Assembly: GCF_002087075.1 (NCBI RefSeq)
Contig: NZ_MWSM01000031.1
Location: forward strand, 1-33,065
DNA from: Streptococcus pseudopneumoniae ATCC BAA-960 = CCUG 49455
Lineage (GTDB): Bacteria > Bacillota > Bacilli > Lactobacillales > Streptococcaceae
Length of the DNA stretch: 33,065 nucleotides
Direction: 5' to 3'
Positions 16,733 to 24,542 of the stretch are shown here, piece after piece; positions within the stretch are counted from its first letter, which is position 1; each line of letters starts with the position of its first letter. The notes under the pieces were generated by a model that was not told where the DNA came from, ran no database searches, and was given only the letters and a program-made list of their open reading frames with translations. Made by a program: the position numbers and the translations under genes.

Positions 16733-17557
16733 TTATTTCGTTTTCTGAGCCTTTTTCTTGGCTTTTCTTTTTCTATTTTCCAAATCTTTCTGTGCCTGTA
16801 CTACAGCCTCGCGCTCTGCGATAATCTTGAATGGATTGTTCAAGAAATAGGTTTGCAAGACTTGGTAAGCATTGGACACTGTCCAGTATAGGGCGACTCC
16901 ACCTGGCGCATAAACTGCAAAGATAAAAATCAAGACTGGAATCCCATACATCATCGCTGTCGTAGCTCCATTACGCTCAGACAAGGCTTTATTAGACAGC
17001 CAAGTACTTAAAAAGGTGAATACTGCTGCTAAAATCGGAAGAACAAGGGTTGTATCTACACCACCAAGGTTAATCCATAAGAAATGACCTGTCTTTAAAA
17101 AGTCAACTCTTGATAGGGCTTGGAACAAGGCCAAAATAACCGGCATCTGAATCAAAATCGGCCAAAGAGAATCTGACTGTCTGACACCTATTTCTTTAAA
17201 TACTTTACGCATTTCCTGCTCTAGTTTGGTTCTGCTTTCCATATCTCGACCTGGATATTGTTCTCGAAGCGCCTTAATGCGTGGCTGAGCTTCCTGCATT
17301 TTCCTAGAAGCCACCATTTGCACCTGAAAGACTGGCAAGAGGACTGTACGAATCAAGACCGTAAAGAGAATAATCCCCACTCCGATACTAATATCAAACG
17401 ATAAAAAGCGAATGATTTCCGCAAAGAAGTAAACCAATTTACTCCAAAAATCAGCCGATTCGGCTGTAATATCGCTAGTTACCCCATTAGTCGCACAGGC
17501 TGTCATGATCAATAGAGACAGTCCTAGCAAACTAGTCAACTTTAGTTTCTTTTTCAC
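16733..17557 (-). CDS. yidC: Membrane protein insertase YidC/SpoIIIJ
   Basis: A 274-residue YidC lipoprotein that inserts and folds membrane proteins, alone or with SecYEG. A basic N-terminus is followed by a lipobox (LLIMTAC, cysteine near residue 20), then five membrane spans, with the conserved [12 protein letters not shown] (hydrophilic-groove arginine) and the coiled cytoplasmic loop [16 protein letters not shown]. The C-terminus is basic ([13 protein letters not shown]), a feature tied to ribosome contact. I start at the GTG at 17557, which has GGAAGG eight bases upstream and gives the usual 274 residues; an ATG two codons earlier is too close to that site. The gene start overlaps rnpA by 26 bases. 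Streptococci usually have a second YidC elsewhere. Confidence 0.94.
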   Translation of the reverse strand: MKKKLKLTSLLGLSLLIMTACATNGVTSDITAESADFWSKLVYFFAEIIRFLSFDISIGVGIILFTVLIRTVLLPVFQVQMVASRKMQEAQPRIKALREQYPGRDMESRTKLEQEMRKVFKEIGVRQSDSLWPILIQMPVILALFQALSRVDFLKTGHFLWINLGGVDTTLVLPILAAVFTFLSTWLSNKALSERNGATTAMMYGIPVLIFIFAVYAPGGVALYWTVSNAYQVLQTYFLNNPFKIIAEREAVVQAQKDLENRKRKAKKKAQKTK

Positions 17558-17903
17558 TCCCATTTCCTTCCTGGTAAATCTTTGATAATTTTAATACGTG
17601 GAGTAGATTTTTCTCCATCTCTGCGTATCCCAAGGTTTCAACCCCTTTTCGAGCAATGACAACAAAGTCGACATCTTCTACCAGACTCCCTTTTGCATTC
17701 TGGATAATATGTCGGATTCGTCTCTTGATTTGATTTCTAGTGACCGCATTCCCCAGCTTTTTGCTAACTGATAGACCTACTCGAAAATGGTTTTTCTGGT
17801 TTTCTAGTTGGTAGACGACAAATTTGCGATTGGCAAAACTTGTCCCCTCCTTGAAAATCGCCTTAAAATCTTTCTCTCTTTTTACACGAAAGTTTTTCTT
17901 CAA
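17532..17903 (-). CDS. rnpA: Ribonuclease P protein component
   Basis: A 123-residue basic protein subunit of RNase P, which matures tRNA 5' ends together with the M1 RNA. The RNR motif is clear in [21 protein letters not shown], and [21 protein letters not shown] is the typical C-terminal half. The start codon is TTG at 17903; no ATG fits, and the length and N-terminus ([16 protein letters not shown]) match the family. It overlaps yidC and heads the rnpA-yidC-khpB group. No strong promoter was identified upstream. Confidence 0.94.
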   Translation of the reverse strand: MKKNFRVKREKDFKAIFKEGTSFANRKFVVYQLENQKNHFRVGLSVSKKLGNAVTRNQIKRRIRHIIQNAKGSLVEDVDFVVIARKGVETLGYAEMEKNLLHVLKLSKIYQEGNGSEKETKVD

Positions 17904-17989
17904 AACTCAACTCCATCTATTAAATTACTACTATTATACCATATTTTTCAAAAAAGCCAATCATAGCAAGGTTTTGGACAATTTCATCA

Positions 17990-18025
17990 GAAAAAGGAGC
18001 CGGAAAATCTCTTTCCCAACTCCTT
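17990..18025 (-). terminator. ackA terminator
   Basis: AAGGAG (17994-17999) pairs with CTCCTT (18020-18025), and internal G-U-containing pairs extend the stem to about 14 bp. On the minus strand it is followed by TTTC-rich sequence, 25 bases after the ackA stop. Confidence 0.8.
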
Positions 18026-18050
18026 GTATTGAATATTTTTTTAGTTTCAC

Positions 18051-19241
18051 TTATTTTTTCAAGCGTTCAACATCACGGGCAATGACTAATTCTTCATCTG
18101 TTGGAATAACCAAGACACGGATCTTCGCTGCATCTGTTGAGATGTCTCCTGTCACACCAAAGATATTCTTTTCATCATCAACATCACAACCAAACCACGA
18201 AATTCCTGAGATTACATCATGACGGAAATTTTCTGCATTTTCACCAACACCTGCTGTGAAAACAATGGCATCTGCTCCATTTAGTACTGCAAGGTACTGA
18301 CCGATATGTTTTTGAATACGGTCAACATACATTTCATAAGCCAAGCTAGCGTCGTGATTCCCTTCTGCTACAGCAGCTTCTATGTCACGCATATCGCTAG
18401 AATTAGCAGAAACTCCCAAAAGACCCGATTCACGATTAAGAACACTACTGATATCTTCTGGTGTATTAAAATCCTCTGTATATTGCATTAAATAAGGAAT
18501 GATAGCTGGATCAATGTCCCCTGTACGCGTTCCCATCATAATACCACCCAGAGGAGTGAAGCCCATAGAAGTATCAACAGATTTACCGGCTTGCACAGCT
18601 GTAATTGAGCCTCCGTTACCAATATGACAGGTAATCAACTTCAAGTCTTCTAATGGACGTCCCAAGAGTTTTGCAGCTTCTCCTGCTACAAACTGGTGAC
18701 TTGTACCATGAGCACCGTATTTACGAACCTTGTTTTCTGTGTAATATTTTGTTGGTAGAGGGTAGCGATAAGCTTTCTCTGGCATACTTGCGTGGAAGGA
18801 AGTATCAAAAACAACTACACTGGTAATGTCTGGCAACAATTCCTTGAAGGCACGAACACCTGCTGCATTGGCTGGATTGTGGAGAGGAGCCAACAAACTC
18901 AACTCTTCAACTTTTTCTAAAACATCCCCCTCAACAACTGTTGATTCTTTGAAATATTCTCCACCCGCAACAACACGGTGTCCAACACCTGTAATCTCAT
19001 CATAAGCCTTGATAATATCGAAACGAATCAAGTCATCCAATAAGATTTTAACAGCTTGTGTGTGATTTTCGATATCTAAAATTTGTTGTTCAGAACGGCC
19101 ATCAAATTTTACAGTTGAAATTGAATCTTTCAAACCGATACGTTCAATCAAGCCTTTCGCCAATACTTTTTCTTCTGGCATTAAGTATAATTGCCATTTT
19201 AAACTTGAACTTCCTGCATTTATTGCGATTGTTTTTGTCAT
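18051..19241 (-). CDS. ackA: Acetate kinase
   Basis: A 396-residue acetate kinase that makes ATP from acetyl phosphate in the last step of acetate fermentation. The N-terminal phosphate-binding [12 protein letters not shown], the GGSITAVQ segment, the [20 protein letters not shown] signature and the adenine-binding [13 protein letters not shown] are all present. I start at the ATG at 19241 (MTKTIAIN), which has AGAGG eight bases upstream; the frame opens two codons earlier at a TTG. In streptococci it works with the phosphotransacetylase and with pyruvate oxidase-derived acetyl phosphate. It lies directly downstream of the YtxK-like methyltransferase, the arrangement seen in many Firmicutes next to comG. 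Confidence 0.97.
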   Translation of the reverse strand: MTKTIAINAGSSSLKWQLYLMPEEKVLAKGLIERIGLKDSISTVKFDGRSEQQILDIENHTQAVKILLDDLIRFDIIKAYDEITGVGHRVVAGGEYFKESTVVEGDVLEKVEELSLLAPLHNPANAAGVRAFKELLPDITSVVVFDTSFHASMPEKAYRYPLPTKYYTENKVRKYGAHGTSHQFVAGEAAKLLGRPLEDLKLITCHIGNGGSITAVQAGKSVDTSMGFTPLGGIMMGTRTGDIDPAIIPYLMQYTEDFNTPEDISSVLNRESGLLGVSANSSDMRDIEAAVAEGNHDASLAYEMYVDRIQKHIGQYLAVLNGADAIVFTAGVGENAENFRHDVISGISWFGCDVDDEKNIFGVTGDISTDAAKIRVLVIPTDEELVIARDVERLKK

Positions 19242-19290
19242 TATCAATTACCTCTTTTAAGCGTTTTCAACTATTATAACAAAATCTATT

Positions 19291-20244
19291 TTATATTTCA
19301 GTACCTTTGCTCCAATTTTGAAAATTTTCTTTGAATTTCATTAAAATGCTTGCATCTTGCAAGCTAGCAAGTGGATAAACAAAAGGATCTACTGCTGTTT
19401 CGCTTTTCTTCTGTAAGATAAAAATAGTCTTGGATTGGTTGGCATTGGCAAAGAGATTTTCAGGCAAACTAATCATAGCAACCAGACTTGCTTCTTCTTT
19501 CAACCACCCTTTCAACAAATCACTTTGAGGACTGGTCAACAAATCACTCGGAGCGAGAAAAATAGCGTATCCATCTGACTTGAGGTACTTAAGTCCTTGT
19601 TCCATGAGCAAGTGATGGGCGTAAGTATGTTCTTGACTAGAAGCAACTTGATGGCGCGACGCAACGGCGTCATCAGGATAATAGCCAACAGGCAAGTCGC
19701 TGATGACCACATCACTTTCTTTGAACATTTGTGGACGAACGGCATCTCCTTGGACAAAGCCAGCCTGCAAACCAATTACATCTGCCATACTAGCTGCCAA
19801 ATCAATCAGCAAATCATCCACTTCCACTCCCAAGTAATCCACTTTCTTAGCAAGCGAGGTCAAGAAAGTAGCTCCTAGAATTCCCATCCCAGAACCCATT
19901 TCGAGGATAGTGATTTCTTCCTCTGTAAACAACTCTTCCACAATAAATACCAAAAGCAAGGCAATAGCATCTGGCGTAAACTGGTGATTAGCCTGCAGGG
20001 GCTCTGTCTGCCCAGCCTTCATCAAGAGAAACTGGTAGGTCTTGAGCCATTCTTCTTTGAGAAGCGCTAAGCGTTTAAGAGCCTGATTGTTCTCCTTGAC
20101 CTGATTTAGCTCAGTCTCGCCATCCAGATAGATGCTATTTTGCTCCACCAAGGCGTCATAAAAGTTGGTCGCCAAATCATTTTGGATGACTTGGACATTC
20201 TCTAGTAAATAGGTATAAGCTTGTTCAATTTTTTCAAAATCCAT
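19291..20244 (-). CDS. YtxK-like class I SAM-dependent methyltransferase
   Basis: A 317-residue protein with an N-6 DNA-methylase-like fold. A helical N-terminal domain (residues 1-90) precedes the SAM-binding motif EMGSGMGILGA (115-125) and the acidic VEVDDLLIDLA. The catalytic motif-IV position reads DLPVGYY (183-189) in place of the usual NPPY/DPPY. Family members sit next to ackA and comG across the Firmicutes, are often induced with competence, and have no proven substrate. The start ATG has AGGA only two bases upstream, so translation may be weak. It is 46 bases upstream of ackA. On its other side lies the accessory stretch that separates it from comG. Confidence 0.88.
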   Translation of the reverse strand: MDFEKIEQAYTYLLENVQVIQNDLATNFYDALVEQNSIYLDGETELNQVKENNQALKRLALLKEEWLKTYQFLLMKAGQTEPLQANHQFTPDAIALLLVFIVEELFTEEEITILEMGSGMGILGATFLTSLAKKVDYLGVEVDDLLIDLAASMADVIGLQAGFVQGDAVRPQMFKESDVVISDLPVGYYPDDAVASRHQVASSQEHTYAHHLLMEQGLKYLKSDGYAIFLAPSDLLTSPQSDLLKGWLKEEASLVAMISLPENLFANANQSKTIFILQKKSETAVDPFVYPLASLQDASILMKFKENFQNWSKGTEI

Positions 20245-20548
20245 ATTCCTATCTTATCAAATTTCCCTTCTTTTTTCCATCCTTATAGAAAATCCTATAT
20301 GAAAGAGTATAAATGACAAGTTGGGCATCTAAATCTGACAGCAAAAGTTTCGTTGAATTTATTTCTATTGACTCTTGGCAGGGATGTTTATTCCGACAAA
20401 TGGTCATAGAAATATAGCCGCCCAACTTCCCTAGAGAAAAAACGAAGCATGAATTGACTTACTATTTTTACAGAGTTTTCCAAGTGTTATACTAAGTTTC
20501 CATTTATATCTTTTCCCATTTTCCCAACAAAATTTTAAAGAGTTTTTA
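20245..20548. other. Intergenic region with a long inverted repeat
   Basis: About 300 bases without a credible gene. AAGTTGGGC (20318-20326) is matched by its complement GCCCAACTT (20420-20428), so a roughly 110-base segment is bounded by a perfect 9-bp inverted repeat. A TTGACT/TATTTT-like region and AT-rich sequence follow up to the insertion sequence. I recognise no known RNA, BOX or IS end here. Confidence 0.4.
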
Positions 20549-21401
20549 TTAGACTTCCTGTGAAACAAAAATATGATACAATAAAATTATGAAGCAAGTA
20601 AACAACTAACTGATGCACGATTTAAGCTCCTGGTTGGTGTTCAGCGCACGACTTTTGAAGAGATGTTAGCTGTATTAAAAACAGCTTATCAAGGTAAACA
20701 CGCAAAAGGGGGACGAAAACTCAAATTAAGCCTAGAAGACCTTCTTATGGCCACTCTTCAATATTTGCGAGAATATCGAACTTATGAACAAATTGCGGCT
20801 GATTTTGGTATTCACGAAAGCAACTTAACCCATCGGAGTCAATGGGTTGAAGTAACTCTTGTTCAAAGTGGTTTTACGATTTCAAGAACTCCTCTCAGTT
20901 CTGAGGACACGGTAATGATTGATGCGACGGAAGTAAAAATCCATCGCCTTAAAAAACAATTAGCGAATGATTCTGGTAAAAAGAAATGCCGCGCTATGAA
21001 GGTTCAAGCGATTGTCACAAGTCAAGGGAGAATTGTTTTTTGGAGATCACTGTGAACTATTGTCACGATATGAAGTTGTTCAAAATGAGTCGCAGAAATA
21101 TCGGACAAGCTGGTAAAATCTTGGCTGACAGTGCTTATCAAGGACTCATGAAGCTATATCCTCAAGCACAAACTCCGAGGAAATCAAGTAAACTTAAGCC
21201 ATTAACTCTTGAAGACAAAGCCTGTAACCATGCACTATCTAAGGAGAGCAGCAAGGTTGAGAATATTTTTGCCACAGTAAAAACGTTTAAAATATTTTCA
21301 ACAACCTATCGAAATCATCGTAAACGCTTCGGATTACGAATGAATTTGATTGCTGGTATTATCAATCATGAACTAGGATTCTAGTTTTGCAGGAAGTCTA
21401 A
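20549..21401 (+). mobile_element. IS1381-like insertion sequence (IS5 family), inactive
   Basis: About 850 bases bounded by inverted repeats: AGACTTCCTGTGAAAC at 20551 matches the complement of the right end (GTTTTGCAGGAAGTCT, ending 21399) in 14 of 16 positions, and the match extends outward through ATT/AAT. The size fits IS1381 (about 0.85 kb). Because the ends run into a symmetrical TTATT/AATAA, I cannot fix the exact boundary or target duplication. The element carries one transposase reading frame broken in at least two places. It lies at the left of the accessory stretch between the methyltransferase and comG. Confidence 0.85.
20589..21384 (+). pseudogene. IS1381-like transposase, frameshifted
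   Basis: Read across frameshifts it is about 265 residues. The first part (from 20603: QLTDARFKLLVGVQRTTFEEM, on to GRIVFWRSL) stops at 21055; the second part (VNYCHDMKLFKMSRRNIGQ onward to NHELGF) is in the -1 frame and stops at 21384. The switch falls at a T6 run (21036-21041), so either a base was lost there or the element uses programmed -1 slippage. Near the 5' end, the ATG at 20589 with a strong AT-rich leader is one frame off from the body, consistent with a lost A around 20601. The catalytic DDE triad is still visible (MIDATEV, LADSAYQG, SKVENIF). The double break makes the copy likely dead unless slippage occurs at both places. Confidence 0.82.
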
Positions 21402-21533
21402 TAATGAAAATAAAGGACTAAAGTAATAACTCTAAATATATCTGATTTTTATAGGACATTTCATAAAAAAATCTACATACCTAGAGTCCTATTTAGTTAT
21501 GTATCTTACATAAAGAGAAAGGAATTAATTATC

Positions 21534-22009
21534 ATGAAATTATCTTTGTATAGTGAAGTTGACCATTACCATTCTTTAAGTTCTTATTCTTTAAATGATA
21601 TTACACATACTGATACCCCAAAAAATATTATTGAAAAGTCTAAAAAAGATAAGTATAGATACCCAATAGTAATACTTAATAAAGAACATAAAGTAATTGG
21701 ATTTTTTTGCCTACACCTAAACACTGGTCCTAAAAAGTATAGCTATTATCAAAAAGATTATGCGCTTATTAGAGGATTTTCTATTGATGATAATTTCAGA
21801 AATCAAGGATATGGTTCTAATGCTCTGAATAAAATATTTGAATTCATAGACTCAACTTTAAAATTAGAAATTAACCATATTGTATTGGCTGTAAATGAAA
21901 AAATATATTGGCTCAAAAAGCATATAGAAATTCAGGTTTTTTTGTTGTGAAGAAAGATTTAGAAGGAAAAAAGGGGAAATTAATTATTATGGAGAAAAGC
22001 AGAAACTAG
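21534..22009 (+). pseudogene. GNAT-family acetyltransferase, one-base frameshift
   Basis: The N-terminal 125 residues read as a GNAT acetyltransferase: a beta strand YPIVILNKEHKVIGFFCL, then the acetyl-CoA-binding region ALIRGFSIDDNFRNQGYGSNAL with the pyrophosphate loop NQGYGS. After AVNEK the frame is lost and the protein ends VFLL* at 21950. Adding one A to the A6 run near 21897-21902 restores a normal C-terminus (NILAQKAYRNSGFFVVKKD, ending MEKSRN) up to the TAG at 22007. The gene is much richer in A+T than its neighbours and is on the plus strand, so it was probably acquired by transfer. AAAGGA precedes the ATG. A terminator hairpin overlaps its true end. The substrate cannot be inferred. 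Confidence 0.75.
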
Positions 22010-22033
22010 TATCATTTCTAGTTTCTGCTTTTC
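21994..22033 (+). terminator. Terminator at the end of the acetyltransferase gene
   Basis: A perfect 16-bp stem (21994-22009 with 22018-22033, GAAAAGCAGAAACTAG and its complement) with an 8-base loop. Its left arm contains the restored stop codon of the acetyltransferase frame, which supports 22009 as the ancestral gene end. Confidence 0.85.
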
Positions 22034-22426
22034 ACTAAGTCTGCTATAAATTTAGTATCCTAGCTTATTTGCATATTTTGAGAGGAATAATCTATATACT
22101 AAACTTTTATGTTTATAATTCATTCCTTTCGTTTCACTCAAGGCACAAGACAGAATGAAAAAGTGTTGTGCTCTTTGTTTTATAATAATAGTGAGAAAGC
22201 CTATCACTACTACAAATCACGGGGAGGTGAATAAGTGAGTGGTACAGCCACTACCTCGCATTTTTATAGGTGTCATTCTTTCCATCAAGCACAAGAACTG
22301 TGACTAGGAGCACGTAAACTTATAATTGAATAAGCGACTCGTTTGTGAAAGGAAAGAATAGTCAAGGGATAGGCAGACTCGAATTTGGTGAAGGGAGACC
22401 CCTCATGTTAAAAGCCAAATTTCAAT
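22034..22426. other. Unexplained structured region of about 390 bases
   Basis: No gene is recognised, but there is much structure. GCACAA (22143-22148) pairs with TTGTGC (22166-22171) and is followed by a T-rich stretch, terminator-like. TATAAT lies at 22181-22186. A strong GGGGAGGTG ribosome site precedes a GTG-started 22-codon ORF (22235-22303). ATTCTTTCC (22275-22283) pairs with GGAAAGAAT (22351-22359). AGGG and CCCT pair around a GGGAG ribosome site in front of an ATG at 22405, which opens only 11 codons. The order resembles a leader peptide followed by a sequestered start, as in attenuated genes, but the downstream gene is missing. Confidence 0.4.
22235..22303 (+). CDS. Possible 22-residue leader peptide
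   Basis: A GTG-started ORF encoding VSGTATTSHFYRCHSFHQAQEL. The GAGGTG ribosome site, five bases upstream, is as good as any in the window, and a promoter-like TATAAT lies about 50 bases upstream. The 5' part of the ORF forms a small hairpin (AGTGG/CCACT). I do not recognise the peptide. It could be a regulatory leader, a small toxin-like peptide, or chance. Confidence 0.3.
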   Translation: MSGTATTSHFYRCHSFHQAQEL

Positions 22427-22708
22427 TTAAAAAATTTTAAAATTTGTTTCGTATTTACTACTCCTTGCCTTTATATTGGATTGATTAAGAGAACCTTTCG
22501 CGATGTTCCTTAGTAACTTCTTCGTACTAGGAAAATTTAAAAATTCGGATAGGTAGCTACCCCGATTATTCATACAAAAAGCATCCGAAATTTCTTTGTC
22601 TGATAGAAGATCAATCTGTTTCTCGACTGCTTGACAAACCAAGTTTGCAAGGAAGATATTTTTAGGGGAATCAAAAGTTTCTGCTTTGTGGTTAAAATCA
22701 TGTCTCAT
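22427..22708 (-). pseudogene. Truncated UbiE-like methyltransferase, last comG-operon gene
   Basis: The first 40 codons (MRHDFNHKAETFDSPKNIFL on to LLSDKEI) match, from memory, the N-terminus of a class I SAM methyltransferase that follows comGG in pneumococci. Immediately after DKEI the expected GGGTG SAM motif is absent; the frame continues into unrelated sequence (SDAFCMNNRGSYLSEFLNFP...) and ends at 22427. The break is near 22590. It starts 32 bases after the comGG stop, so it was probably translated from the comG transcript. The remaining 53 residues are fused by accident or belong to an unrecognised insert. The enzyme cannot be active without the SAM-binding core. Confidence 0.65.
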
Positions 22709-22740
22709 ATTTTTAGTTTAGCACAAAGTAGCTTGATTGG

Positions 22741-23154
22741 CTAGGAATTCTCTTTCTTTTCAACCTTCTCTTCTGATTTTTTCTTCTCTGCTTGATTACT
22801 TGAATCAGTCACTACCTCTTCCTTTTTCTCTGTTTTCTCTTCTTTGATTTTGACTGAAGGAAACAGAAACTCATATTGACTCTTCGGCGTACGAACCCTT
22901 GTCACCAAGCTTGTTTTCTTATTTTGATAGCTCACCTGACCCAGATTAAAGGTCTGTTCCCCACTTTCTTGCTCAACCTTATCTTTGGCTCGATTGGCCA
23001 TGGCAAAAGCGACCAGCTTTTCTTTATTTAAAGCGTAGTCTTGATAGTGGGCGACTTGTCGGTTCAAGTAAAATTGTAACAAAAGACTAAAGATGGCTGC
23101 CATGGTGACTGCATAGAGGAGAACACCTGCCTTAACTTTTTTCTTTTTCCACAC
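22741..23154 (-). CDS. comGG: Competence pseudopilus protein ComGG (CglG)
   Basis: A 137-residue minor pseudopilin. A basic start ([10 protein letters not shown]) leads into one hydrophobic segment ([20 protein letters not shown], about residues 11-30), and the C-terminal third is a charged low-complexity tail of K, E and S. Unlike the other minor pilins here it lacks the FTLLE processing motif, as usual for ComGG. It overlaps comGF by 23 bases. In the transformation pilus it acts with ComGD, GE and GF at the tip or in pilus initiation. Confidence 0.88.
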   Translation of the reverse strand: MWKKKKVKAGVLLYAVTMAAIFSLLLQFYLNRQVAHYQDYALNKEKLVAFAMANRAKDKVEQESGEQTFNLGQVSYQNKKTSLVTRVRTPKSQYEFLFPSVKIKEEKTEKKEEVVTDSSNQAEKKKSEEKVEKKENS

Positions 23155-23593
23155 GATAGATGAACTCCCTTTCTAAGCCTTTTTGGAATTGAAAACGAAA
23201 GCGAACCACTTGATTCTCCTCTGTAATCTGCGCAGATTTGAGACCATAAACCATAGGCTGATAGCCTCGACCACTAGAATCTGTTTTACGAAAATCATCT
23301 GATCTGGACTTGCCAATGGCTATGTCCTTGCCATCTTGCTTCATATAGAGACGATTGCCCTCCACTTTTTCGAACTGCGAACGGTCTAATTCTGCTTCCA
23401 ACTGGTCCACAAACAAGAGCCACTCTTTTTGCTCGCTCTGTTGCTGGTAGCGAACTTCTGAAATGAGAAGCTGACTCATGGCTTGAAAGAGGAGTAAGCT
23501 TCCACTGATGACAATGAGGGCAATCAGGGATTCTAATAAGGTAAAAGCCTTGACCTTATGGCTCTTTGATAGCCAACAACTGTTCTGAACCAT
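23132..23593 (-). CDS. comGF: Competence pseudopilus protein ComGF (CglF)
   Basis: A 153-residue minor pilin with a type IV prepilin signal: [17 protein letters not shown], cut by the prepilin peptidase ComC before the F. I take the ATG at 23593 ([21 protein letters not shown]), which gives the usual short leader; the open frame runs 15 codons further but has no support. The start overlaps comGE by 38 bases, indicating translational coupling. The C-terminal domain (about 40-153) is polar with the expected strands. It is part of the DNA-uptake pilus assembled during competence. Confidence 0.9.
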   Translation of the reverse strand: MVQNSCWLSKSHKVKAFTLLESLIALIVISGSLLLFQAMSQLLISEVRYQQQSEQKEWLLFVDQLEAELDRSQFEKVEGNRLYMKQDGKDIAIGKSRSDDFRKTDSSGRGYQPMVYGLKSAQITEENQVVRFRFQFQKGLEREFIYRVEKEKS

Positions 23594-23858
23594 GGTAGAC
23601 CTCCAATCCCTTTTCACTAGAAAACACCTGAATCTCAACTCCGTTTATGTTTACCTGATTTTGACCTGTCTGCAAGGCCATCTTAGCTACCCTCAAGACT
23701 TCTTCCTTTTGCAAGATTTTTGCTTCCTCTTGCCTATTTTTTTGAATTTGTCCCAAAAGGAGGGTCGCAATGCTGGCAAAGATAGCTAGAGCGACTACTG
23801 CTTCCAGTAAAATCACTGCCCTAATTTTTTGTTTCCTTAATGCGTTTAATTTTTCCAT
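23556..23858 (-). CDS. comGE: Competence pseudopilus protein ComGE (CglE)
   Basis: A 100-residue minor pilin. The leader [14 protein letters not shown] runs into [17 protein letters not shown], a variant of the prepilin motif in which the usual FTLLE is replaced by VILLE while the conserved glutamate is kept. It overlaps comGD and comGF by 38 bases each. It belongs to the competence type IV pilus along with the adjacent genes. Confidence 0.88.
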   Translation of the reverse strand: MEKLNALRKQKIRAVILLEAVVALAIFASIATLLLGQIQKNRQEEAKILQKEEVLRVAKMALQTGQNQVNINGVEIQVFSSEKGLEVYHGSEQLLAIKEP

Positions 23859-24255
23859 TTCCTAGATATAATTGATAGCGAATCGCTCCTTTACTGGTCT
23901 GAAATTCAACCTTAGCTAAGGACGAATTGCCCCCAGCTCGGTCAAATGTAATACTTTGGCCTGATGGTGCCTGAATTCCTTTAGGAACTGTCAAGTTTTG
24001 ACTGCCATTGCTAATGGTCTGCCCATCTAAGTTCAGACTAGTCTTTTGTTGACTAGCTACACTGCGTTTTTGGGTTTCCCGATAGAGTTCTTCAAACTCC
24101 ATAAAGAAAATCTGTTCCTCTACCGCCGCAAAAGTGGACTGGACAGAGCCTGACAAGCCCAAGGCAAGGATACTCACAAGTCCCAAAACCAAGAGACTTT
24201 CAAGCATGGTAAAGGCCTTAATCCGCGACCGTTTGAGTCTTATTTTGTTTTGCAT
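23821..24255 (-). CDS. comGD: Competence pseudopilus protein ComGD (CglD)
   Basis: A 144-residue minor pilin with the prepilin signal KAFTMLESLLVLGLVSI. I start at the ATG at 24255 (MQNKIRLKRSRIKAFT), giving a typical basic leader; an extension of 15 codons inside comGC is possible. It overlaps comGC by 38 bases and comGE by 38 bases. The soluble part contains a strand-rich segment (TISNGSQNLTVPKG). In pneumococcus ComGD is needed for pilus assembly and DNA binding during transformation. Confidence 0.9.
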   Translation of the reverse strand: MQNKIRLKRSRIKAFTMLESLLVLGLVSILALGLSGSVQSTFAAVEEQIFFMEFEELYRETQKRSVASQQKTSLNLDGQTISNGSQNLTVPKGIQAPSGQSITFDRAGGNSSLAKVEFQTSKGAIRYQLYLGNGKIKRIKETKN

Positions 24256-24541
24256 GATATTCTTTATAAGCTTTAGCTTGCTCTTCTGTGATGCGATCAT
24301 CTGCTTGTAATTTGCTTAGAGTAGCCTCTTCATTTTTATTCAAACTATAAAGCTCTGCCTGACTTTCCACCACCTTAACAACAGCAGCTTTTCCTTTGTC
24401 GTTGACTGCTTCTTTTTGCTTGGTCAAATTAGGTACAAAAAGCAAGAGAAGTACGCTGATGATGAGCAAGACCACCAACATCTCCACAAGTGTAAAAGCT
24501 TTAACCTTAGCTTTTTTCAAGAATGTCATCATTTTTTTCAT
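24218..24541 (-). CDS. comGC: Major competence pilin ComGC (CglC)
   Basis: A 107-residue prepilin, the major subunit of the transformation pilus. The leader MKKMMTFLKKAKVKA precedes FTLVEMLVVLLIISVLLLLF; cleavage falls before the F and Glu5 of the mature protein is present. The C-terminal part is hydrophilic and helical (AQAELYSLNKNEEATL-like) as in the known three-helix ComGC fold. The start is one base after the comGB stop, and the gene overlaps comGD by 38 bases. Confidence 0.94.
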   Translation of the reverse strand: MKKMMTFLKKAKVKAFTLVEMLVVLLIISVLLLLFVPNLTKQKEAVNDKGKAAVVKVVESQAELYSLNKNEEATLSKLQADDRITEEQAKAYKEYHAKQNKTQTVAD

Positions 24542-24542
24542 T

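Noticed and set aside
22241..22440. A group II intron, group I intron or T-box in the unexplained region
   Set aside because: I found no domain V hairpin, no intron core motif and no T-box sequence (AGGGUGGNACCGCG).
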